58,561 nucleotides of DNA from Nostocales cyanobacterium LEGE 11386 (GTDB taxonomy: Bacteria > Cyanobacteriota > Cyanobacteriia > Cyanobacteriales > Nostocaceae), in contig JADEXK010000039.1 of NCBI GenBank assembly GCA_015207155.1, positions 1 through 58,561 on the forward strand. Direction: 5' to 3'. The notes beneath the pieces were generated by a model. It was given only the letters and a program-made list of their open reading frames with translations, was not told where the DNA came from and did not search any database. The translations under genes and the position numbers were made by a program. Positions 9,317 to 17,120 of the stretch are shown piece after piece (position 1 is the first letter of the stretch; every line of letters starts with the position of its first letter).

Positions 9317-12300
9317 ATGCTGCCGGAACAACAACAGCGAATTTTAGGTTACTTCATTGAAGAAGCCAGAGACCATTTGAATACGATTGAGCAGGGGTTA
9401 CTGAATCTCCAAGGTACCCTAAATGACCCGGAAATGGTCAACGAAGTTTTCCGGGCGGCTCACTCGATCAAAGGGGGAGCAGCCATGCTGGGATTGAGTA
9501 GCATCCAGCACACCTCCCACCGCCTGGAAGATTGTTTTAAAGTTCTCAAAGAACATCCGGTTCAGGTTGACCAAAAGTTAGAATCTTTATTTCTCGGTGT
9601 ATCTGATACCCTCAAGGTGCTATTAGAACATTTGAGTGGGCCGTTTGGTCTGTCGGAAGAAGCTGCTAATACTCTGATGTCTGAAACTGAGCCAGTGTTT
9701 AAATGGCTAAATGAGCATTTAGAAATACTGGTACAACAAAGTATTAATGGTGTAGTCAGCGATACAACAGAACTACAACCAATTCCTCCAGATAGTGTCA
9801 GTACACTCACTGAGTTGTTCCTGCGGCGAGATATTCCCGATCTGGAAGCAGATAGCGATCAGACATCTACAGAAGTGCCATTATCTGTAGTATCCCAGTC
9901 AGAGCGATCGCCAATCACTGCCCAAGCACATGATCATTGGGGTGAATTTCAAACCCAGGTGCTACAAGCACTGCGGGAAATGTTACAACTATTCAAACAA
10001 AAAACCACACCTGAATCTCGACAAAATCTGCAACAATGTTGTCAGCAGTTAGTTAAGCTGGGCCAAAAATGGAATTTGCCTAATTGGTGTAGTTTATGTC
10101 AAGCAGCCACCAATGCGATCGCTAGTCCGGAAAATACTTATCTCACCCTAGCCAAAATCGTCATTACCGAAATCAAACAAGCTCAAGAATTAGTCCTCCA
10201 AGGTAGAGAAACTGAGATTACAATTAATCAGCAGTTAGCAGCACTCTTAAGCTTACAAGAACTTGACTTGTTACAAGCTCAAGACTTGTTTGATGACCAG
10301 CCTATTGTGACAGAATCAACTCTAGATGAGGTCTTACCTCTAACCACGTTGCAGCCTACAGATAGTGTAACTAGTTTAACGGAACTAACCGAAGAAATTC
10401 AGCTAGATCAGGCAGCAGCAGAAAATATTGATAGGGAAATTGCCGTTAATTCTTCCTTCTTTAACAGTGAAGAAGACATACATATTACCAATATAAATCT
10501 TGACCAAAACGGGCCAGAGGTAGGATTAGCTGAGTTAAATACTCTTGCTGATTTATTTGAAGGTGAAACCCCAGAACTAGATGAAACCTGGCAAGAAGAG
10601 GAAATTCTAGATATTACCGCCGTCAATGAATTGGGAATAGATATCAGTGACAGCGATATTGAAGATAGTGATAGCGATTTAGCTGATTTTCTGTCCTTTG
10701 ATGAAGATACAGGCAATGATGATCTGCAAATCAGCCTGGCTACAACAGAAGACTTAAGTCTATTATTTGGCGACACTTTCCAAGAAAAAGAAAATCCAGT
10801 TCTACAAAATCAACAAAAATCCGCGACAAATTCTGTGGAAACTGAACAGGAAATCACAGAAATATCTAGCGAATTACAAGAGACTGAGCGTCAAGATTTA
10901 TTCGGTGATTTATTAGCACTAGCACTAGATGAAAATGAATTACTGTCCATAGGTGAAGTTATTCAACCAGAAACTGAAACTATTGCCAATATTGAAACAT
11001 CCATTAAGCAAGAAAGTAGTGCTGATGACTTATCCTTAGAAACTGATAATGCAAATCTCTGGGAGGAGATTTCCTTTGATGACCACATAGAATCAAAGCC
11101 TACCATCATTCAGCCAGAAACTTTAAATTTAGATGGTTTGTTTACCGATTTAGCAGAAAATACACTACTGTCTATTGATGAGTCAGAAATTAGTGATTTA
11201 TTTGATGAATCACCTGCAATTATCAGAGAATCCTTTCAAACAGAAGATGATGTTAACGATTTTTGGAACCAGGAGATTGCCACAGAAAAACACGAAGGTG
11301 CTTCTGTAGTTGAGCAGGATGTAGCAAAAGCCTTAGAAGAAAGTTTGTTTGCGGCTGCGGCTTCTGGTGAGATTTTTGGTAACTCCCAAGAGTCCATACC
11401 TTCCCCTACAACAAGTTTTGACCTAGAAGATTTTGACCTTACTTTCCATCAGCCAGATTTAATAGTCTCTTCAGATAATGCTAATGACAATGATTTATTT
11501 GCAGACTTAGCAGAAATCACATCAGTATCTCTGACTGTTGATGATGAAGATCCATCTCTCCAGGAAATTGGTGGCTTTTCCCAAGAGCCAGAAGCTTTAG
11601 ATTTTACACCCGAATTTACTAATCAGTCCGTATTTACCCAAGTGTTGGCGGATTTGGAACTTGATTTATTTGATTCTCTTGATGAGAATCCGCAAATTCT
11701 ATTTAATGACACAGCCTCTACAGATAACTCAACTTATATTCAATTAGAAAGTGTAGAAAATCCGGGTAAGGATGAAGAAGCGTTATTTTCAGATATAAGT
11801 TTTACAGAAGATTTAAACTTAGAACAGTCCCAAAGCGAATTAGACTTTTTAGATATTAACGTTAACGCTAGTTCAACAGAAACAACAATAGAAGAAATCA
11901 CAGAACTTGATTTAAAGACTGATGCATTAGCAATAGCAACTGAGCATGTAGACAACGACATCATAATTAATGATGTTACAGAAATAACGATAGAGGAAAT
12001 CACTGATTTAGTAGCAATAGAAACCGAGCAGCTAGCACTCAACCTAGAAGCAGAATATTTAACATCTGAAACTGCATTAGTAGCTGAGAGCGAAGCTGCT
12101 AATTTGGTTTTACCTGAAGAGATAATATCAGCTACAGAAACAGAAACTACTGAACAAAGTAATACCAATACATATATCCAAGATGAATTTGCTGAGTTAG
12201 AAGCATTACTAGATGCAGAATTAGCAGCAAGTTCTTCTGCTAGTGCCATACCAGAAGAAGACTTTGCAGATTTGGAAGCTTTGTTGGGTACAGACAATAA

Positions 12301-14449
12301 TGATGAGCAGTCATCCTACACACCACAAATTACACCAAATACTAACCAAACTGTCAGTAAAATTATTTCATCAGCAGATGTAGATGATGAATTTAGCGAT
12401 TTGGAGAAACTGCTGGCAGAAGCAGATCAAACTATATCCCACTCATCACCAATAAAACCAAACACAAGCAAAATTACCCGTTCATCTGCTCGTCGTACTG
12501 CCAGATTTGAAGAAACAATGAAGGTGCCAGTTAAGCAACTGGACGATATGAGTAATTTGGTTGGGGAGTTGGTGGTAAATCGCAATACCTTAGAACAGGA
12601 TCATGAACGGCTGCGACAGTCACTAGATAACTTGCTAATTCAGGTGCAACAGCTTTCAGATGTGGGCGCAAGGATGCAAGAATTATATGAGCGATCGCTT
12701 TTGGAAGCTTCACTTCTAGCCAGTCGCAAAACCAAAGAAATTACAGAAATTAGCTTTCACTCTGAAGAATCAGATACGGACAGGGGTTTTAGTGAGTTAG
12801 AAATGGATCGCTTTACTCCTTTTCACACCCTATCCCAAGAAATGATTGAATTTATTGTCCGGGTGCGTGAGTCAGCGAGTGACATTGACTTTGTAACTGA
12901 AGAAACCGAAAGAGTAGCGCGGCAATTTCGTCAAGTCACGACTCAGTTACAAGAAGGACTTACACGAGCTAGAATGGTGCCTTTTTCCCAAGCCATTGAT
13001 CGCTTGCGGCGAGGAGTGCGCGACAATGCCATCAAGTATGGCAAACAAGTAGAGTTGGTGATTGAAGGCGGAGACACCTTAATTGACAAGATGATTTTAG
13101 ATCATCTCACCGACCCATTAACCCATATGCTGAATAATGCGATCGCTCATGGTATCGAAACCCCAGAAATCAGACAAGCAGGCGGTAAGCAACCTGTGGG
13201 ATACATTACCATCCGTGCGTTTCACCAAGGTAACCAAACAGTGATTTCCGTAGGTGATGATGGTGCTGGTATCGATCCTGAACGGGTTAAGGCCAAAGCG
13301 GTGCAAATGGGAATGATTACAGCAGCTCAAGCAAAAACCATTTCACGCATGGAAGTTTACGACCTGCTATTCCAACCAGGTTTTAGTATCAAAGACAAAG
13401 CCGATGAGATTTCTGGCCGTGGTGTGGGAATGGATGTGGTGCGTTCTGAAATTAGCGAAATTCGCGGCATAGTTAATACAGACTCTACCATCGGCAAGGG
13501 AACTACCTTTACTATTCGTCTGCCATTAACCTTGAGTATTTGCAAAGCTCTTTGTTGTGTCTCTGATAAAGCGCGGATTGCCTTCCCGATGGATGGTGTG
13601 GAAGATACTCTCGATATACCAGTTAAAAATATCCAGCATAATGCTGACGGACAATCATATATTTCTTGGCGCGATACAGTACTCCCTTTCCGACCTTTGA
13701 AAGAACTCTTAACCTTTAATCGTCAACTGAGTCGCGGTAATGTTTATGGCGGTAACCGAGATGATGATATGGTGTCAGTTGTGGTGGTGCGATCGGGAAA
13801 TACCTTGATTGCCCTACAAATTGACCAAGTGCTGAGTGAACAAGAAATTGTCATTAAGCAATTTGAAAGCCCTGCACCCAAACCCATCGGTGTCGCTGGT
13901 GCTACAGTCCTTGGTGATGGTCGCATTATGCCAATTGCTGACGTACTGGAGATTATTGACATTTTCCAAGGACGAATTTCTAAACACAGTGGTAGTACAT
14001 CTTGGCAACAACAAGATATTCCCAACCTGCCAGATACTTCTGCGGAGAAAATTGACCCGACAGTGCTGATTGTCGATGACTCAATTACAGTTAGGGAGTT
14101 ACTCTCACTGACCTTTAACAAAGCAGGTTATCGTGTGGAACAGGCGCGTGACGGGCAGGAAGCTTGGGATAAACTCCGCTCTGGCCTACCTTGCGATATC
14201 GTATTTTGTGACATTGAAATGCCGCGTTGCGACGGTCTGGAATTGCTTTCTCGTATCCAGAAAGATTCTAGCCTCAACCATCTACCCATTGCGATGCTCA
14301 CCTCACGGGGCGCAGATAAACATAGACAAATGGCAATTCAACTCGGTGCTAGTGGCTACTTTACCAAGCCATATTTAGAAGAAGCTTTACTTGAAGCCGC
14401 CGTGCGAATGCTAAAAGGGGAAAAACTAGTAGGGATTGAGTCGAAGTAG
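9317..14449 (+). CDS. hmpE: HmpE, hybrid CheA-like histidine kinase
   Basis: A 1710-residue kinase. In order: an Hpt domain (about 1-130) with the phospho-acceptor His49 in RAAHSIKGG; a helical segment; a very long acidic linker (about 330-1050) with recurring short motifs such as FADLEALL and DLFADLAE; a CheA dimerisation helix pair (about 1060-1180); the ATPase with the N-box MLNNAIAHGIETPE near 1270; a CheW-like domain (about 1400-1545); and a C-terminal receiver (about 1582-1705) with CDIEMPRCDG near 1631. It is expected to autophosphorylate and pass phosphate to HmpA and HmpB to control pilus motility. It closes the hmp array; no clear terminator follows. Confidence 0.94.
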   Translation: MLPEQQQRILGYFIEEARDHLNTIEQGLLNLQGTLNDPEMVNEVFRAAHSIKGGAAMLGLSSIQHTSHRLEDCFKVLKEHPVQVDQKLESLFLGVSDTLKVLLEHLSGPFGLSEEAANTLMSETEPVFKWLNEHLEILVQQSINGVVSDTTELQPIPPDSVSTLTELFLRRDIPDLEADSDQTSTEVPLSVVSQSERSPITAQAHDHWGEFQTQVLQALREMLQLFKQKTTPESRQNLQQCCQQLVKLGQKWNLPNWCSLCQAATNAIASPENTYLTLAKIVITEIKQAQELVLQGRETEITINQQLAALLSLQELDLLQAQDLFDDQPIVTESTLDEVLPLTTLQPTDSVTSLTELTEEIQLDQAAAENIDREIAVNSSFFNSEEDIHITNINLDQNGPEVGLAELNTLADLFEGETPELDETWQEEEILDITAVNELGIDISDSDIEDSDSDLADFLSFDEDTGNDDLQISLATTEDLSLLFGDTFQEKENPVLQNQQKSATNSVETEQEITEISSELQETERQDLFGDLLALALDENELLSIGEVIQPETETIANIETSIKQESSADDLSLETDNANLWEEISFDDHIESKPTIIQPETLNLDGLFTDLAENTLLSIDESEISDLFDESPAIIRESFQTEDDVNDFWNQEIATEKHEGASVVEQDVAKALEESLFAAAASGEIFGNSQESIPSPTTSFDLEDFDLTFHQPDLIVSSDNANDNDLFADLAEITSVSLTVDDEDPSLQEIGGFSQEPEALDFTPEFTNQSVFTQVLADLELDLFDSLDENPQILFNDTASTDNSTYIQLESVENPGKDEEALFSDISFTEDLNLEQSQSELDFLDINVNASSTETTIEEITELDLKTDALAIATEHVDNDIIINDVTEITIEEITDLVAIETEQLALNLEAEYLTSETALVAESEAANLVLPEEIISATETETTEQSNTNTYIQDEFAELEALLDAELAASSSASAIPEEDFADLEALLGTDNNDEQSSYTPQITPNTNQTVSKIISSADVDDEFSDLEKLLAEADQTISHSSPIKPNTSKITRSSARRTARFEETMKVPVKQLDDMSNLVGELVVNRNTLEQDHERLRQSLDNLLIQVQQLSDVGARMQELYERSLLEASLLASRKTKEITEISFHSEESDTDRGFSELEMDRFTPFHTLSQEMIEFIVRVRESASDIDFVTEETERVARQFRQVTTQLQEGLTRARMVPFSQAIDRLRRGVRDNAIKYGKQVELVIEGGDTLIDKMILDHLTDPLTHMLNNAIAHGIETPEIRQAGGKQPVGYITIRAFHQGNQTVISVGDDGAGIDPERVKAKAVQMGMITAAQAKTISRMEVYDLLFQPGFSIKDKADEISGRGVGMDVVRSEISEIRGIVNTDSTIGKGTTFTIRLPLTLSICKALCCVSDKARIAFPMDGVEDTLDIPVKNIQHNADGQSYISWRDTVLPFRPLKELLTFNRQLSRGNVYGGNRDDDMVSVVVVRSGNTLIALQIDQVLSEQEIVIKQFESPAPKPIGVAGATVLGDGRIMPIADVLEIIDIFQGRISKHSGSTSWQQQDIPNLPDTSAEKIDPTVLIVDDSITVRELLSLTFNKAGYRVEQARDGQEAWDKLRSGLPCDIVFCDIEMPRCDGLELLSRIQKDSSLNHLPIAMLTSRGADKHRQMAIQLGASGYFTKPYLEEALLEAAVRMLKGEKLVGIESK

Positions 14450-14740
14450 CTGCATATTCGGAAATTGGTATTAGGTTGGGGAGCCAGTCCGATATTGGGG
14501 TTTCCCCCAAGACCAACTGGCGTTTGAGGAACAAAACCTAACACCCAAAGACATTGGTATTGTTGGGTTTTGTCTACGGCACGCTACGCGGTAAGCGCAG
14601 CAATGCCCTACATGCACAAACATTGTTTAAATTGGTATAACTCATTCAAAACTAGATTGGTTTTAAATGAGTTATACAAGTTTCTCCTGGCTCCGCCAAG
14701 TTTAAACTATGGGATTATCCAGTTTGTGGATTTTGCCAAC
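14450..14740. other. Repeat-rich spacer after hmpE, with a hairpin at 14635-14677
   Basis: No gene is supported. The stretch holds Nostoc-type repeat material with TTGGTATTAGG and GTTGGGTTTTG motifs. GTATAACTCATT (14635-14646) and AATGAGTTATAC (14666-14677) form a perfect 12-base-pair stem with a 19-base loop, about 65 bases downstream of the minus-strand peptide gene at 14741. It may end that transcript, although no T-run follows on the minus strand. Confidence 0.4.
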
Positions 14741-14962
14741 TTAGTAAAAACGACCAAAGCCATGACCAAAGCCACGACCAAAGCCACGACCAAAGCCATG
14801 ACCAAAGCCACGACCAAAGCCAGGGCCGTAAAAGCCACGACCAAAGCCAGGGCCGTAGAAGCCACGACCAAAGCCCCCGTAGCCGAAGCCTCCAGCTACA
14901 ACCTGCTGTTCCTCTGTAGATAAATCCACAAGCAAATCGGATTGGATGTCTTGAACTAACAT
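14741..14962 (-). CDS. Double-glycine peptide precursor with GFGR-repeat core (peptide G)
   Basis: A 73-residue precursor. The leader is about 25 residues, contains SDLLVDLSTEEQQ and ends at VVAGG, a typical C39-peptidase cleavage site. The core of about 48 residues is almost only Gly, Phe, Arg, Tyr, Pro and His, built from GFGR, GFYGP and GFGHGFGR units. It has no Cys, Ser or Thr, so ring-forming modification of the usual kinds is not possible. The start at 14962 is preferred over an upstream ATG at 15052 because it gives a leader that aligns with the other six precursors. The core DNA is an in-frame tandem repeat that could vary in copy number. A bacteriocin role is possible; a structural or signalling role is equally open. 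Confidence 0.75.
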   Translation of the reverse strand: MLVQDIQSDLLVDLSTEEQQVVAGGFGYGGFGRGFYGPGFGRGFYGPGFGRGFGHGFGRGFGRGFGHGFGRFY

Positions 14963-15457
14963 AATTTTTTCCTCAACTTCATCAATTAGAAGTACACACC
15001 TATTTCCCAAGAAATAGAGGTGTTTACTTCCAATACTTTTATTTCTAAACATGTTTATTGGTGATTAAATGATCCCACAGTGATAAATAAACTAGCAGTT
15101 ATTCTACCTTTTGATATATGCTAAATTTAGCTTTAATTCAAGTGTAAAAATGATACACAAATATTATTCACAAATTTATTTTAAAATTTGAATAAGTCTA
15201 ATAGTTTTTACCTATGCTCCTGTTATTTTTGGCGATCGCTTATAAAATTATCTAAACATGATTTATCTTTAATAAGTTAGAAAAGGATATTTAAAAATTT
15301 ACAAAATATAAAAATAAACCTCTCTTCTTCTATGAGGAGAGAGGCTTTGAATCTCCCCCTTCTTTACAGAAAGGGTTAGGGGATTTTTATTTTGATGACT
15401 TTAATGTTTAGTAAAATTTGTCCAAACATCGTCTAAGAATCTTCTTTCCCTGAGCTA
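14963..15457. other. Gene-free stretch with hairpins
   Basis: Just upstream of peptide G, ACACCTATTTC and GAAATAGAGGTGT (about 14992-15023) form a near-perfect stem with a two-base bulge. Further on, CCTCTC (15319-15324) pairs with GAGAGG (15339-15344); read on the minus strand it is followed by a T-rich tract and may terminate the gene at 15458. CCCCCTTC and its partner around 15353-15380 form another possible stem followed by T on the plus strand. No coding frame is convincing. Confidence 0.45.
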
Positions 15458-15697
15458 TTAGAAACCACCAATAGGCCCGCCGCCAGAACCACCGAAAGCT
15501 CCACCAGTAGGCCCACCAGCAATGAACCCTAAAATCCGCACGGGAATACGTTGACCACTAGAATCAGTGAGAATACCAGTGACGGTAATATCAGGTCTAG
15601 TTTGTCCACCTAATAATATTTGACCACCAGCAAGAATTTGTTGTTCTTCTGCGGATAACTCCACAAACAATTCAGATTGAATGATTGATTCTGACAT
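15458..15697 (-). CDS. Double-glycine peptide precursor with Gly-rich tail (peptide F)
   Basis: A 79-residue precursor. Leader SELFVELSAEEQQILAGG (end of a 25-residue leader), then a core of about 54 residues with QRIPVRILGF in the middle and a Gly-rich tail ending GGGPIGGF. A second GG in LLGGQ a few residues after the first is an alternative cleavage point. The start at 15697 (MSESI) is chosen over the ATG 5 codons upstream, because TTGAGG lies about 9-14 bases before it and the leader then aligns with its neighbours. No Cys is present. The RxPxR segment is shared with the next precursor upstream. Confidence 0.72.
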   Translation of the reverse strand: MSESIIQSELFVELSAEEQQILAGGQILLGGQTRPDITVTGILTDSSGQRIPVRILGFIAGGPTGGAFGGSGGGPIGGF

Positions 15698-16022
15698 GGT
15701 TAATTGCCTCAATCTCGTAGATAAATGTTAGGTAACACCCATGCTAAAAAACTTCTTAGATGGGTGCAAAATTACGGCTAAGGCTTTACGTTTTACCGTA
15801 AAAAGTGTGTTCGCCAAATAGTCAAAATTATTTGCATTTGCAGTGATAGTTGAGAAGAAAATTTGGTGCTTTATTTGGCAGTTGTTTTTTGGCTCTTGAA
15901 CCATAAGAAACCATATTTTACTACCAAAACTCTCTCAAAAGTTAATTTAAATTGAGTGAGTTATATTAGTTTTCTTCTCGTATCGCTAATTGCAAAGTTG
16001 AGACTATGGTACTACTCAGTCC
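15698..16022. other. Spacer upstream of peptide F with a 7-base-pair stem
   Basis: CACCCAT (15736-15742) pairs with ATGGGTG (15760-15766), about 40 bases upstream of the peptide F start. TTAGGTAACACC just before it resembles part of the dyad found before two other precursors. The rest is AT-rich without a supported gene. Confidence 0.4.
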
Positions 16023-16280
16023 TTATTTAATAACTTCAAGGACGCCAGTCAAGCGGATGGGAACACGTTTAACACGACGCTCTCTAGAAGGGCTAAAATC
16101 TTGTCTACCTCTTCCGTTAAATTGTTGGTCATCAAATTGCTGACCATCAAACTGCTGACCATCAAATTGCTGGTCATCAAATTGCTGGTCGTCAAATCCT
16201 CTTTGTCCGCCTGCTAGAAGTTGTTGTTGTTCTGCGGATAACTCTTCAAGCAAATCAGATGTGATGATTTGGGTTGACAT
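16023..16280 (-). CDS. Double-glycine peptide precursor with FDxQQ repeats (peptide E)
   Basis: An 85-residue precursor. The 25-residue leader ends SDLLEELSAEQQQLLAGG. The core starts QRGFDDQQ and carries five successive FDDQQ/FDGQQ units (15-base in-frame DNA repeats), then a basic region RERRVKRVPIRLTGVLEV. The C-terminal KRVPIRLTG resembles QRIPVRILG of peptide F, so these two cores have a common tail module behind unrelated fronts. No Cys. ATG at 16280 is preceded by TGAGGTC about 10 bases upstream. Confidence 0.72.
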   Translation of the reverse strand: MSTQIITSDLLEELSAEQQQLLAGGQRGFDDQQFDDQQFDGQQFDGQQFDDQQFNGRGRQDFSPSRERRVKRVPIRLTGVLEVIK

Positions 16281-16773
16281 AAATTATTGACCTCACTTAC
16301 TTACTTAGGTGTGTAATCACCTATGTTTTTATTATTAATTATTCTCCTGCGATTTAAATTATTCTAAGGTTGTAAATTAATCAAATAAATCTACTTCTTT
16401 AGGCTCATGTAATTTCAATTAAAACTTGGCTTTTTTAACAAGAGATAATTTGCTATTTTTAAATCTTATAGAGATACATTTATCTAGCGATTATAAATGA
16501 TTTTTGAATAAAAATTTCCCCGATTTATACCTTCTAGGAAAACACCTACTGGGTGTCTACAAGAAGTCGGGTATCTCAGCATCTCGCTGTCTAAAAGTCG
16601 GGAGCATCCCAAAGGGTACAAAGGACACAAAGTTAAGAGGATTCAAAAGGGGTTTTCAGCTAGTCTCTTATATTTTTGCCAAATTGGGATGCTCCCTAAA
16701 AATCAAATAAGACTGCTATAAAAACATAAATATTCATGTCTCTATAACTATTACCAATTAATCAAACGGCACT
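16281..16773. other. Spacer with an 18-base dyad and a 13-base inverted repeat
   Basis: TAGGTGTGTAATCACCTA (16306-16323), a 6-base-pair dyad, lies 26 bases upstream of peptide E. GGGAGCATCCCAA (16600-16612) and TTGGGATGCTCCC (16684-16696) are perfect 13-base inverted repeats 71 bases apart, the layout of a tiny non-autonomous element or a stem-loop RNA. A 68-codon plus-strand frame across it starts with TTG and has no family features, so I do not call it. Confidence 0.5.
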
Positions 16774-17091
16774 TCAGGAAAACAATCCACTTAAAATTTT
16801 AGTTATTAAATTATTTAGACTATTACTATGAGAATTAAAGTTTGGTAACCCAAATGTGATGGAAGATGCCATAGTAACCTGTGATAAATTATATTTGGTG
16901 ATTTGTGAACCAGATTCGGCATCGGCGAGATTTAATTTATTTTCTGCTTCTGTTTGAATGTCAGTTTTTTGGAAGAAAAATTTACTGTCACCTAGGGGAT
17001 TGAAATTTTGTCCACCAACTAGGCTTTCTTGTTCTTCTTCAGAAAGATACTGGAAAATTTTTGAGTTATTGGATGTGTTATTTTCCGACAT
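16774..17091 (-). CDS. Double-glycine peptide precursor next to the transporter (peptide D)
   Basis: A 105-residue precursor whose leader of 27 residues ends IFQYLSEEEQESLVGG. The core of about 78 residues is Ser/Asn-rich with a moderately hydrophobic stretch ASSITFGLP and no Cys. It starts 29 bases after the C39-ABC gene on the same strand and is probably co-transcribed with it, unlike the other precursors which have their own upstream hairpins. It is the most divergent of the set in both leader and core. Confidence 0.68.
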   Translation of the reverse strand: MSENNTSNNSKIFQYLSEEEQESLVGGQNFNPLGDSKFFFQKTDIQTEAENKLNLADAESGSQITKYNLSQVTMASSITFGLPNFNSHSNSLNNLITKILSGLFS

Positions 17092-17120
17092 GATTTTACT
17101 TGCTCACACCGCGTAATATT

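Noticed and set aside
11740..12297. 185-codon minus-strand frame inside hmpE
   Set aside because: Ser-rich antisense of the acidic linker of HmpE; an expected shadow of Asp/Glu/Leu-rich coding sequence.
14570..14923. Plus-strand 117-codon frame with TKATTKA repeats
   Set aside because: It is the antisense of the peptide G repeat array. The minus-strand frame has a leader matching six neighbours and the same orientation as the island; the plus frame has none.
16504..16710. 68-codon plus-strand frame in the peptide island
   Set aside because: TTG start; the frame spans an inverted repeat pair and has no protein features; all island genes are on the other strand.
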